Positions 1 to 8,763 of a DNA stretch of 60,856 bases are shown one piece after another. The DNA lies in contig CAZRGV010000020.1 of the NCBI GenBank assembly GCA_964599655.1, positions 1 to 60,856 on the forward strand, read 5' to 3'. Position 1 is the stretch's first letter. Every line of letters begins with the position of its first letter. The notes under the pieces were generated by a model. It had not been told where the DNA came from. It ran no database searches and saw only the letters and a list, made by a program, of their open reading frames with translations. The DNA is from CAZRGV01 sp964599655. Lineage in GTDB: Bacteria; Planctomycetota; Planctomycetia; Isosphaerales; Isosphaeraceae. A program made the position numbers and the translations under genes.

Positions 1-330
1 CTCTGGACGGCCGCGAGCCGGTAGTCGCCCAGCAGCTGCTCCCAGCTGTAGCCCGCGACGCCGCGCTCGCCCAGCGCCCGGTGGTAGCGCCGCAGCACCT
101 CCTGCTCGTAGCGCCGGCGCGGCTCGGTGTCCCACCAGTGGACCATGGTGTAGGCGAGGTCGCTCGCACCCAGCCAGACCGTGAGCGACCAGTCGAACGG
201 CTGGCGGTCGATCAGATAGACCGGCCCCGCGCCGCTGCGGGGCGACAGGATGTTGCCGGGGTTGGTGTCGCCGTGGATCAGGCAGAAACCCTGCGGGTCG
301 CGGGCGCGCGACAGCATGGCCTCGTGCGGG
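1..330 (-). pseudogene. Phosphotransferase (APH-like) C-terminal fragment, truncated
   Basis: Read on the minus strand this stretch stays open and encodes a kinase-like C-terminal half of the aminoglycoside/ecdysteroid phosphotransferase type. It contains the Brenner-type catalytic motif HGDTNPGN, followed about 15 residues later by YLIDRQPFDWS, where the Asp would bind Mg-ATP. After that come typical C-lobe helices (LAYTMVHWW and an Arg-rich tail). The frame runs off the left window edge, so its end is unseen. Its N-terminal lobe is missing: at about position 330 the sequence changes to an unrelated transposase on the opposite strand. The substrate cannot be told. The very high GC and the abrupt break suggest recombination or a contig chimera. 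Confidence 0.6.
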
Positions 331-951
331 TGGTCACCGGCGACGCGGCCTGCTGCCAGCGGGACCTCTGCGCCCAGGTGGTCGACGACGGCGGCCACGA
401 CCTGCTCAAGGTCGACGCCAACCAGCCGACCCTGAAGGCCGACATCGAGGCCGCCTTCGGGCCGGCCTTTTCCCCCCTACAGCCGCAAGAAGGCGGCCGA
501 CGCGGCGGTGACCCTGGACAAGCACGGCGGGCGGGTCGAGCGGCGGGTGCTGCGGACCACGACAGCGCTGAACGGCTACCTCGGCTGGCCGGGGGTGGCG
601 CAGGTCCGGCTGCTGAAGCGGACGGTGGCCGCCGGGGGTGAGGTGATCGTCGAGGTGCAGCTGATCATCACCAGCGTGCCGCGCGAGCGGGCCGACGCGG
701 CGGCGCTGCTGGGCTGGGCGCGGGGCCACTGGAGGATCGAGAACCGGCTGCACTGAGTCCGCGACGTGACGATGGGCGAGGACGCCAACCGGACCCGCTG
801 CGGCTCGGGGCCTCCGATCCTCGCGGCCCTACGGAACCTGGCGGTCGGTCAACTGCGGCTCGGTGTTGCGACCAACATCGCCGCCGGCCTGCGCCAGAAC
901 GCCGCCCGTGTCCGGAACCTGCTCGTAAGCCCGCGCATCTTGAAAAACTGA
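330..951 (+). pseudogene. ISAs1-family transposase remnant
   Basis: Three segments match the C-terminal half of ISAs1-type DDE transposases. The first (from 330) reads VVTGDAACCQRDLC and then NQPTLKADIEAAF, the usual ISAs1 'TGDA...QRDLC...DNQPTLK' block. A frameshift in the T4/C6 run near 470-478 moves to the frame of KHGGRVERRVL, YLGWPG and RGHWRIENRLH. Next the conserved Trp codon of 'LHWVRDV' is a stop (TGA, 754-756), and homology resumes with VRDVTMGEDANR to a stop at 951. The N-terminal half is missing at the junction with the upstream kinase fragment. One frameshift, one nonsense codon and the truncation make it non-functional. Confidence 0.75.
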
Positions 952-960
952 TCGACCCTG
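330..960 (+). mobile_element. Truncated ISAs1-like insertion sequence with likely right end
   Basis: The transposase remnant is followed by a short AT-richer tail ending GATCGACCCTG at 950-960. Read inward this gives 5'-CAGGGTC, resembling the CAGGG-type inverted-repeat ends of ISAs1 elements. The left end is absent because homology starts abruptly at about 330. No matching left repeat or target duplication can be shown, so the exact end is an inference. Confidence 0.45.
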
Positions 961-1794
961 CATGACTGGGTTCCTCGGTTGCGAGGGCAGGCCGTCAGGG
1001 CGGGGCCGGGCCTGACGGCTCATTCCTCCGGTCACTCGTGCGGTATCGGGGCGAGTTTGACGGTCTGCCAGCGGGGGCTGTCGAGAAACGCACCTCGGTC
1101 ACGATGTCGCCCGGAAGGTGCTGCTTCTGGACAGGAGGCACAGCGCGTGGATCTCCTTGCTGCCTCGCAACGACCGCGACGGCGGTACGCATCGTTCGGG
1201 ACCGGAGGCAAGCATGTCGCACGGGGAGAAATCTCCGACCTGGCCAGGACGTCGACCGCCAATCGTCTTGTTATACCGGAGCGGCCCTTCCCTGACAGAG
1301 GGTTCAGCAACGGGTGAGCGCTTCGAAAGTCGGTGGATTGCTTTCCAAGACGGGGCGCCTGAACCTGTTTCCCCAATTTCGAAGGCCGATGGTTCGTCCA
1401 TCTGGCCAACGCCGACGGTGACCCCGGCTGCCGGAGGTGGATGACTTGACGGAGCCGGATTGCTACCACGGCAATCGCGAAGGCAACTGATCCATCCGCG
1501 GTCGAAGCGGAGCGGGTTGCGTTGGGACGGTGACGGGATGGTTGCGCTCTCACGTCTCAGGACCCTGGACAAGGGCGAGAACGCCCAGTACTAGGCCGGC
1601 CCGCGAGATCGCAATCAAAGAATGAACGATCTTATTTCCATCGAAGCGATGCTCCCCCTCTTCCGCGTTCTGGTCCGGATCGGCAAGATGGAAGGGCAAC
1701 TCACTCAGAAGGGAACACGCCGGGCTCGAAGGTGGCGGGAGGAGTTTGTGAGGAGACGTCGCGAGAAGGAGCCCGTCGGCCCCTTGAGAGCGTC
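961..1794. other. Intergenic stretch without a recognisable gene
   Basis: About 830 bases between the IS remnant and the EamA transporter. Open frames exist on both strands, but none has a recognisable motif, a good ribosome binding site or a sensible composition; their translations are Arg/Pro/Ser-rich, as expected from random high-GC sequence. It probably holds the promoter of the transporter and decayed sequence left around the IS. Confidence 0.5.
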
Positions 1795-2739
1795 ATGAGC
1801 GCGCCCGATGTTCGGCCGGGCTTCTGGATGCTCGGCGGCGCCGTTGCCTTCGCCGCGATGGGGGCGTTCACTCACGCGCTCGGACCACGATGCGACTGGC
1901 TGGTCGTCGCCCTGGTGCGGGCCCTGTTCATGTTCGCCTCCACGGCGACGCTCGCGGTGGCGTCGGGGGTCCAGCTCGTTGTCTGGAACCCGCCGACGCT
2001 CTGGACCCGGAGCCTGGCCGGCAGCTTCAGCCTGGTCTGCAACTTCTTCGCCCTGACGCAACTGCCCGTCGCCGACGCGCTGACGCTCAGCAACATGTAT
2101 CCGCTCTGGATCGTGCTGATGACGGCCTGGTTGCTCCGCCAGCCGCCGAGCACGAGGGAAGTGGTCGCCGTGGCCAGCGGCCTGGTTGGCGTCGCGCTCA
2201 TCGAGCGGCCCCAACTTGGCGGCAACGGGTTTGCCGCGACCGTGGCCCTGATCAGCTCTGTTTCGTCGGCCGTCGCGATGCTCGGCCTGCACCGACTCCG
2301 ACACGTTGATACCAAGGCGGTGGTGGCGCACTTCGCCGGGGTGGCGAGTCTGATCGCGGGTGGCTGGCTCCTGACCCGGCCCGACGCGATCTCCACCGCC
2401 CTGCTCGACCCGATCACCGTGCTGTTATTGCTCGGCGTGGCGTTTTCGGGCACGATCGGCCAGTTCTGCCTGACGAAGGCCTACGCGCATGGCACTCCGT
2501 CGCGAATCGCCGTCATCGGCCTGACGCAGGTGGTCTTCGGCATGGGCTTCGACGTGGCTCTCTGGGGACGTTCGCTGACTCCCCTGACCTTCGCCGGCTT
2601 CCTGCTGGTTCTGGCTCCAACCGCCTGGCTCAGCGGCAGGGCTGGTGCCAGACTCACCGCAGCTTCCGGGCAGGGTGGCGAGCCCGCGCCCGTGCTGACG
2701 GACGGGACGGAGATACACCGCGCCGCCAGCGAGGACTGA
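1795..2739 (+). CDS. EamA/DMT-superfamily transporter
   Basis: A 314-residue integral membrane protein of the drug/metabolite transporter superfamily. Around ten hydrophobic segments run from residue 10 to 290, in the two-fold EamA arrangement. The first half has the typical DALTLSNMYPLW segment at the end of helix 3-4 and the second has GTIGQFCLTKAYAHG before the last helices. Such proteins usually export amino acids, nucleotides or related metabolites; the substrate here is unknown. The frame is open upstream to 1732, but the Met at 1795 is preferred because the extra 21 residues are polar and unlike the family. It converges on the LRR gene. Confidence 0.85.
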   Translation: MSAPDVRPGFWMLGGAVAFAAMGAFTHALGPRCDWLVVALVRALFMFASTATLAVASGVQLVVWNPPTLWTRSLAGSFSLVCNFFALTQLPVADALTLSNMYPLWIVLMTAWLLRQPPSTREVVAVASGLVGVALIERPQLGGNGFAATVALISSVSSAVAMLGLHRLRHVDTKAVVAHFAGVASLIAGGWLLTRPDAISTALLDPITVLLLLGVAFSGTIGQFCLTKAYAHGTPSRIAVIGLTQVVFGMGFDVALWGRSLTPLTFAGFLLVLAPTAWLSGRAGARLTAASGQGGEPAPVLTDGTEIHRAASED

Positions 2740-2790
2740 GCGCGACTCGACTCTCGCGACGGATCCAGGAAACACTCGGCAAAAGCGCGT

Positions 2791-3267
2791 TTACTTCTCG
2801 ATCTTCAGCTTGGGGATCGCGTCCTTGAGTGGCTTGAGACCGTCGTCGGTCACCTTGGTGCCGAAGAGGTACAGCTCCTGTAGATGGCCGAGCCCCTTGA
2901 GGTGCTCGAGGCCGGCGTCGGTGACCTGGGTGCCAACTAGGCTAAGGATCTTCAGGTTCTCAAGCCCCTTGAGGTGCTCGAGGCCGGCGTCGGTGACCTT
3001 CGTGTCCACGAGGTAGAGTTGTTCAAGGCTCTTGAGATCCTTGATCTGTTCCAGACCCGCGTCGGTGATGGCGGTGCCATTGAGGATCAGCTTCTTGAGG
3101 TGATCGAGCGCCTTGAGGGCGGCGAGGTCGGCATCGGTGGCCTTGGTCGCGCCGAGGGTGACATCGACGACGGGTTTCCCTTCGGCTTTGTCGTCACGGT
3201 ACACGCGGCCGCCGGCCTTCTCAATCGCCTCAAGGGCCTGTTTCTGGGCGTCGTCCTGAAAGATCAT
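2791..3267 (-). CDS. Leucine-rich repeat protein (TDAGL type)
   Basis: A 158-residue protein made mostly of four 24-residue leucine-rich repeats with the recurring core T-(K/A/Q)-(V/I)-TDAGLE(H/Q)(L/I)KGL, from about residue 50 to 150. Two repeats are almost identical at DNA level, which points to recent repeat amplification. It has no signal peptide or membrane segment from this start, so it is probably cytoplasmic, although many planctomycete relatives are exported. It begins 25 bases after the end of the DUF1501 gene on the same strand and is likely co-transcribed with it. Its role is probably protein binding; the partner is unknown. Confidence 0.8.
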   Translation of the reverse strand: MIFQDDAQKQALEAIEKAGGRVYRDDKAEGKPVVDVTLGATKATDADLAALKALDHLKKLILNGTAITDAGLEQIKDLKSLEQLYLVDTKVTDAGLEHLKGLENLKILSLVGTQVTDAGLEHLKGLGHLQELYLFGTKVTDDGLKPLKDAIPKLKIEK

Positions 3268-3292
3268 CGTCGGGGTGCCTCGTACTTTGGGT

Positions 3293-4762
3293 TTATGACC
3301 ACAATCCGGCGATTGGGTCGCCGTGATACACCTGGAAGGGCCGATCGAGCTCGTCGTGCCAGGCCGCAGTGGCCGGGATACCGAGGGACCGGTAAATCGT
3401 GGCGGCCATGTTCTCGGGGGTTTGCGGGTCGGAGGCGGGGTAGCCGCCGATCCGGTCGGATGAGCCGACCACGCGGCCGCCGGCCGTGCCTCCTCCAGCG
3501 AAATAGACCGTCTGCACCCGGCCCCAGTGGTCTCGGCCGGGGAGCTTGTAATGTTGGGCCAGGTGGGAGATCTTCGGGGTCCGGCCGAATTCGCCGGCCA
3601 TGACGATCAGGGTCGAGTCCAGCAGGCCGCTCGACGCCAGGTCGTCGAGCAGGGCCGAGAGAGCGCGATCGGTCGGCGGGAAGAGCTTGTCCCTGAGATG
3701 TGGGAACGCGTTGCCATGGGTGTCCCACGTCTCGTTGTTGCCAAGATTCACCTGCACCAGACTGACACCCGCCTCGACAAGCTGCCGGGCCATCAAGAGC
3801 GACCAGCCGAAGGCGTTCCGGCCGTAACGGTCGAGCCGCTTCGGCTCGGCGTTGACGACGTCGAAGGCCCGTCGCACCTTTGGGTCGGTCAGCAGCGAGA
3901 TGGCGGCCTGGCGGTGGTTGTCGAACGACCCGGCCCGAGCCCCCCGGTCGAGGATGTCTCGCTGGCGGTCGATCAGATCGAGCCAGGCTAGCCGCCCCGC
4001 GAGCCGCCCCACGCCGAACTCCTCGGGAAGCGAAAGGCTCGGGGCCTCGAAGCGCTTCTCCCTGGGCTTCCGATCGCGCTCCTGATGATCGAACTCGAAG
4101 TCGGGATAGGCACCGTAGGCCGTCGGGTCGAAAGGGGAGGCCTCGATGAACCAGGGGTCACGCCGCGATCCCATCACACCGGCGAACTGGCCGGGGATGA
4201 CCCTTCCGGTGTTGTGGATGAGCTTTTCGGGCAAAACGATCGCCGGCGGCAGGTTATTCCTCAACGGACAGACCGCGCCGGCCACGGCGGCGATCGAGGG
4301 CCAGTCCGTCGAACTGGGCCGGGCCGGGTCGAAGCCCCTGGGCAAGTCGGATCGCCCGGTGAGCATGATATGATGACCCGCCGAGTGATCGTTGGACGGA
4401 TGCGTCAGCGACCGCACGAGCGACCAGAGGTGGCTTCGCTTCGCCAGCTCGGGCAAGTGCTCGCAGATGTGGATGCCCGGCGTGCTCGTGGCGATCGGCT
4501 GGAACTCGCCGCGAATCTCGGCGGGGGCCTCCGGCTTGAGGTCGAAGCTGTCGTGCTGAGCAAGCCCACCCGACAGAAAAATGTAAATGACCGACCGGGC
4601 CTTCGGATCCGGCCGATCTGCGGCCGCGGCCGAGCGCAAGCCGGCCAGATGATTCATGCCCAGGCCGAGCAGGCCGATCGTCCCGGCCTGAAGGGCGCAA
4701 CGCCGGGAGAACCGAGGATGAACGGAGGCGTCGGACCAGCTTTCTGAATGAGGTCGACTCAT
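3293..4762 (-). CDS. DUF1501 Tat-exported protein (sulfatase-like fold)
   Basis: A 489-residue member of DUF1501, related to the alkaline phosphatase/sulfatase fold and greatly expanded in planctomycetes. The N-terminus has a twin-arginine signal (SRRCALQAG followed by a hydrophobic stretch), so it should be exported folded. Landmarks are IFLSGGLAQHDSFDLKP, AGEFGRTPK and GRDHWGRVQTVYFAGGG, which hold the family's conserved Asp/His residues. The Met at 4762 is chosen because GGCGGAGG precedes it at good spacing; the open frame extends 11 codons further. It leads a two-gene unit with the LRR gene. The family's substrate is not known. Confidence 0.85.
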   Translation of the reverse strand: MSRPHSESWSDASVHPRFSRRCALQAGTIGLLGLGMNHLAGLRSAAAADRPDPKARSVIYIFLSGGLAQHDSFDLKPEAPAEIRGEFQPIATSTPGIHICEHLPELAKRSHLWSLVRSLTHPSNDHSAGHHIMLTGRSDLPRGFDPARPSSTDWPSIAAVAGAVCPLRNNLPPAIVLPEKLIHNTGRVIPGQFAGVMGSRRDPWFIEASPFDPTAYGAYPDFEFDHQERDRKPREKRFEAPSLSLPEEFGVGRLAGRLAWLDLIDRQRDILDRGARAGSFDNHRQAAISLLTDPKVRRAFDVVNAEPKRLDRYGRNAFGWSLLMARQLVEAGVSLVQVNLGNNETWDTHGNAFPHLRDKLFPPTDRALSALLDDLASSGLLDSTLIVMAGEFGRTPKISHLAQHYKLPGRDHWGRVQTVYFAGGGTAGGRVVGSSDRIGGYPASDPQTPENMAATIYRSLGIPATAAWHDELDRPFQVYHGDPIAGLWS

Positions 4763-4931
4763 GGGCGCGCCTCCGCCGATTCGATCGAATCGCATGTGGG
4801 ATCGCGCCCACGACCCCTCGCGGGCGCGGTTCGAGGGACCGATTTGTTATACCAAAGTCCAACACACAGGCAATGCACAGTCCACTCATGGGTCGAGCGC
4901 GCGAGGCGCAACGGTGAGGGTTTTGCTCGGC

Positions 4932-5744
4932 TCAGCCATCCGTCAGAGCCCGAATGCGCTCCAGGCCAACGCGGCAAACCTCTTTGGGATCCTGGGCCCA
5001 CAGGGTCGGGTTGAACAATTCGAGCGAGATCGGGCCGTGGTAGTCGATCGTCCGGAGGTTGGCAATCACCCGAGGGAGGTCGGCAATCCCCTCGCCGACC
5101 ATGACGCGATCGGCGTCGGTCTGTTCGGTGGGCGGAGGCGTTGCGGGCAGATCATTGATGTGGAAGATCGCGATCTGATCGCCCCGGAGCGATCGCAGGT
5201 CGTCGATCGAGCCGCCCCCTCGCAAGAGATGGAAGACGTCGGCCACCACGGTCGCCTCAGGATCGCCGCAGCCCTCGGCGATCGCTTTCACGGAAGCCAC
5301 ATCCTTGACACCCTCCGAGAAGCCGAGGAACTCCATCGCTGGCCTCACGCCACACGCGCGACCGAGGCGAAGCAAGTCGGCGTAACGGGCGGCGGCACGG
5401 GTCAGGTCGACCGCCTCCCGGGGCGGACTCGCCACGATGAACGGGCTCCCGAGCGCCGCGGCTTGCTCCATCCGTCGTCGGCATTCACCGATCGCTCGAT
5501 CGTATTGTTCCCCTTCCGAATTGATCCAATCGTGAAGTGCAATCATACTCACGACCTGGAGGCCCGCATCGGCCAGCGCGGAGTTCAGATCGGCCAGGGT
5601 GCCTCCGCCCTGAAGGTACTCGTCGACTTCCACATTCCAAGGTTCGATCGCCTCGAACCCCAGTTGCCCGGCGATCCGGATCTTCTCCAGCAACGGGGTC
5701 GGCCGGATCGTGCTGGTGTTCAAGCAGTAGGTAAACTCGGCCAC
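4932..5744 (-). CDS. Sugar phosphate isomerase/epimerase (AP endonuclease 2-like TIM barrel)
   Basis: A 270-residue xylose-isomerase-like TIM-barrel protein. Seen in order: FTYCLNTSTIR in strand 1, GFEAIEPWNVEVDEYL, VVSMIALHDW, AMEFLGF, VVADVFHLLRGG, IAIFHINDLP and the closing glutamate strand ISLELFNP. These give the Glu/Asp/His set that binds the divalent metal in the family. Such enzymes isomerise or epimerise sugars or cyclitols; the substrate cannot be assigned. The GTG at 5744 is taken as start because GGAG lies seven bases upstream and the protein then begins at the first barrel strand. It is divergent from the DUF1501 gene at 6000. Confidence 0.8.
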   Translation of the reverse strand: MAEFTYCLNTSTIRPTPLLEKIRIAGQLGFEAIEPWNVEVDEYLQGGGTLADLNSALADAGLQVVSMIALHDWINSEGEQYDRAIGECRRRMEQAAALGSPFIVASPPREAVDLTRAAARYADLLRLGRACGVRPAMEFLGFSEGVKDVASVKAIAEGCGDPEATVVADVFHLLRGGGSIDDLRSLRGDQIAIFHINDLPATPPPTEQTDADRVMVGEGIADLPRVIANLRTIDYHGPISLELFNPTLWAQDPKEVCRVGLERIRALTDG

Positions 5745-5896
5745 GGTCGGTCTCCGACTCGGAAAGGATTTCGCTTCGATTCGGTTCGACTCATCGGGCG
5801 AACGGCCCCAGCATACCACCCGCAACGCCGGCAATCGCCGGAGAACCCCCACCGGACCAAACCCACCATTCAACGTGTCCGGGTTCGACTTGGGGT

Positions 5897-5925
5897 TTGC
5901 GATCTGGCCTGCCTGATCGTATAAT
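5897..5925 (+). promoter_or_regulatory. Sigma-70-like promoter for the DUF1501 gene at 6000
   Basis: TTGCGA (5897-5902) and a perfect TATAAT (5920-5925) are separated by exactly 17 bases, about 75 bases upstream of the start codon, in the 255-base divergent region between the isomerase and the DUF1501 gene. The perfect -10 box stands out in this GC-rich context. Confidence 0.55.
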
Positions 5926-5999
5926 GTTAAACGTTTGCGGAACGGCGGTTGGCGGACCCGTTCTCGGGAAAGGCCGAATAATTTCGGGGAGGATGAGCG

Positions 6000-7337
6000 A
6001 TGTTGACCATCCGCGGCGGAGCCCACCGAGCATTCTGCGACGGCGTCTCGCGACGCGACTTTCTCAGGGTCGGCGGCCTCGCCCTGGGCGGACTGAGCCT
6101 GCCGCAACTCCTCCAGGCCGAGGCAAAGGCGGGTATTCGCCGCTCGCACAAGGCCATCATCATGGTCTTCCTGCCCGGCGGCCCGCCGCACCAGGACATG
6201 GTCGATCTGAAGCCCAACGCGCCGGCGGAGATCCGTGGCGAGTTCAAGCCGATCGCGACGAACGTCCCCGGCATCGAAATCTGCGAGCACATGCCCCGGC
6301 TCGCTGCCATGATGGACAAGCTGGCCATCATCCGAACCGTCGTCGGCGCTCGAGGCGAGCACGCGGCCGTGCAATGCCTGACCGGCTATCCCGAGCAGAT
6401 CAGCAAGGTTCAGGGCGGCCGCCCCGCGCTGGGGTCGATCCTCTCGTACTTGAAAGGGCCGGTCGATCCGGCCGTGCCGCCGTTCGTCGGCCTCTCACCC
6501 TCGATGGGACATCGACCCTGGGCCGATAATGGCGACCCTGGCTACCTCGGTCTGGCCCATGCTCCGTTCACGCCCAACGGAGACGACCTGGCGAACCTCA
6601 GGCCCGAGGGGCTCCCCCTCGACCGGCTCGGAAATCGTAAGTCGTTGCAGCGACAACTCGACGACCTACGACGTGACATCGACTCCAGCGGTGCCATGGA
6701 GGGCATGGACGCCTTTACCAGGAACGCCTTTGACATCCTCACATCGAGCAAGCTGGCCGACGCCCTGGACGTGACGCGAGAAGATCCGAAGCTCCGGGCC
6801 AAGTACGGCATCGGAGACATGAAGCCGGTCGACGACGGCGGCCCTTGCTGCATGGACCACTTCCTCATGGCGCGCCGGCTGGTCGAGGCCGGGGCCCGTT
6901 GCGTGACCCTGGGCTTCGGCCGCTGGGACTACCACGGCAACAACTTCGGCCAGTGCCGCGAGCGCCTGCCCAAGCTCGACATGGCCCTGTCGGCCCTCAT
7001 CGAGGACCTGTACGCTCGAGGACTGGAAAAGGACGTCACCGTGATCTGCTGGGGTGAATTCGGCCGCACCCCCAAGGTCAACAAGGATGCCGGCCGCGAC
7101 CACTGGCCCGCGAACAACTTCGCGATCCTCGCCGGCGGCGGCCTGCGAACCGGCCAGGTCATCGGTACCACGACCAAGGGGGCCGAGGTCCCCAAGGATC
7201 GGCCCGTCTCGTTCCAGGAAGTCTTCGCCACTCTCTACCACAGCCTCGGAATTGACCCCGCCTCGACCGTCCCCGACCGCGGGAACCGCCCGATGCGCCT
7301 GCTCGACGAGCTGGAGCCGATCCAGGAACTCGTTTGA
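6000..7337 (+). CDS. DUF1501 Tat-exported protein, paralogue 1
   Basis: A 445-residue DUF1501 protein. The N-terminus carries a textbook twin-arginine signal SRRDFLRVGGLALGG. The family core follows: IIMVFLPGGPPHQDMVDLKP near residue 55, the CEHMPRLA segment, WGEFGRTPKVN, AGRDHWP, and a C-terminal VPDRGNRPMRLLDE. The ATG at 6000 follows GGGGAGG at ideal spacing. It is a close paralogue of the DUF1501 gene at 8764, sharing most residues over the full length, so the two arose by duplication and are now separated by the decayed sigma-HlyD gene. Probable periplasmic or surface hydrolase; reaction unknown. Confidence 0.88.
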   Translation: MLTIRGGAHRAFCDGVSRRDFLRVGGLALGGLSLPQLLQAEAKAGIRRSHKAIIMVFLPGGPPHQDMVDLKPNAPAEIRGEFKPIATNVPGIEICEHMPRLAAMMDKLAIIRTVVGARGEHAAVQCLTGYPEQISKVQGGRPALGSILSYLKGPVDPAVPPFVGLSPSMGHRPWADNGDPGYLGLAHAPFTPNGDDLANLRPEGLPLDRLGNRKSLQRQLDDLRRDIDSSGAMEGMDAFTRNAFDILTSSKLADALDVTREDPKLRAKYGIGDMKPVDDGGPCCMDHFLMARRLVEAGARCVTLGFGRWDYHGNNFGQCRERLPKLDMALSALIEDLYARGLEKDVTVICWGEFGRTPKVNKDAGRDHWPANNFAILAGGGLRTGQVIGTTTKGAEVPKDRPVSFQEVFATLYHSLGIDPASTVPDRGNRPMRLLDELEPIQELV

Positions 7338-7350
7338 GGCCAAGGCGTCG

Positions 7351-8508
7351 TTACGTCTTGGTGGGTGGTTCGGCCGGTTTGGTCGACTTGCCAAAGCGCG
7401 CTCGACGCTCCTCCTCGCTCATCAGGGAGATCGGGTCGGCGGCGACGAGGTCGCCGTCCTGGAGTCCTTCGCGGACCTCGACGAGTTCCTCGTTGGCCAG
7501 GCCCAGGGTCACGACGCGCCACCCGAAGCCGCTTGACCCTCGAGCCCTCGGGCAGGAGCCTGAGGATCGTGGTTTGACCCTCGACCTCGCTGAACAGATC
7601 TGAGGATCGGGACGCCTCCAGCGATCCGATCCCCGGTCGGTCACGATGAAGCTCAGCGTACCGGTCGTGGCCTCGAAGACGGGCATGTCGTCGGCGCGCT
7701 TGTGTCGAATCTCCGGCGACTGGGCGGCGGACGGGCCGTCGCCGCGGACAAGAATCCCGGCGCCTGTCGCGATGACGATGACGAGTAACGAGACGCCCAG
7801 CACGCGGAACTTGGCGAGCATCATGGTCTTCAACACTCCTGTCGCGAGTTCGACGACCGCCGCGAGCCCGCCGGCAGGGGCCAGGCCGCGGTTGACAAGC
7901 CGGGCTCGGAGCCGTTCCCGGGCGCGGGCCAGGCGGCTCTTGACGGCACCAACGGGCCACCCCAGGTTTCGGGCCGCCTGGGTGTGGGTCTGACCCTCCA
8001 GGTCGCACAGGACGACCGCCACGCGATACCGCTCGGGGAGCCGGTTGATCTCCTGGTGGAGCACCCCCCTCCCAGTCGCGGCTGTTCGTGGGATCGCCTT
8101 GCGACGGCCCGGAGGTCGCCCGCTGGACCGCTTGACGCTCGTGCCGCCGGCGACGCGCCGCGACGGCCCGGGCGCAGGAGGCGGTCCGGAGAGCCACCTG
8201 ATGAAGCCAGGGGCCCAGCGAGTCGCGGACCCAGAGCCCGCGCGACCTGCGGAGCAGGACCAAGAAGGTCGCCTGGAAGGCGTCCTGGACATCCTCCGAG
8301 TTCGCGATCACACCCCGGCAAACCCGCAAGCCTGCAAGACCATCGGCCCGTGCCGCTCGACGAGCAGGGCGAACGCCCGCTCCGCCGCCTCGCCGCGGCC
8401 CGTCGCGAACCGCTCTAGGAGCTGGCCGTCGGTCAGGCGACCGATCGCGCCCGACTCGTAGAGCGTGCGGAAATGCTGCCCGATCACGCCGTGTCGTTCG
8501 TTCGCCAA
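7351..8508 (-). pseudogene. Decayed ECF sigma factor fused to an HlyD-like adaptor domain
   Basis: Pieces of one gene lie in alternating frames. From the TTG at 8508 (GGGAGG upstream) the ECF sigma region 2 reads LTDGQLLERFATG...ERHGPMVL. An 8-base near-duplication at 8323-8338 then shifts to the frame of VCRGVIANSEDVQDAFQATF. A C6 run at 8064-8069 shifts again to LHQEINRLPERYR and region 4 (LEGQTHTQAARNLGWP, VGAVKSRLARARERL). A membrane helix and the start of an HlyD/RND-adaptor domain follow. A 5-base GATCG duplication near 7627-7638 shifts to DLFSEVEGQTTILRLLPEG, then directly to the domain's last 40 residues (LVEVREGLQDGDLV). The adaptor middle is deleted. Non-functional unless some frameshifts are sequencing errors, which cannot explain the deletion. 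Confidence 0.7.
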
Positions 8509-8675
8509 GGGTCGCGTCCTCCCGGGTCCGTCGCCTCCGAATTCCCCAGTAATGTCGCGCGAGCGGCCGGCGGTTCCAGCCTCTTTTAAAGAAAGCGTCG
8601 CAACGTGCGTCGACCGACGGCAAGCGTCTCCCCATCGGCCCGCGCTACCGCCTGCGGCTTGTCGGTTGCTCTGGC

Positions 8676-8704
8676 TTGTGCGAGGCGGATCGATGGACGA
8701 TAAT
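8676..8704 (+). promoter_or_regulatory. Possible promoter for the DUF1501 gene at 8764
   Basis: TTGTGC (8676-8681) and GATAAT (8699-8704) are separated by 17 bases, 60 bases before the start codon. The match is only moderate, but its position and spacing parallel those of the paralogue's promoter at 5897. Confidence 0.35.
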
Positions 8705-8763
8705 TGTCATTTGGAGGATTGTTGAAACCCACCGTTGATGCCCGCGCGGACCGGGAGGGATTG

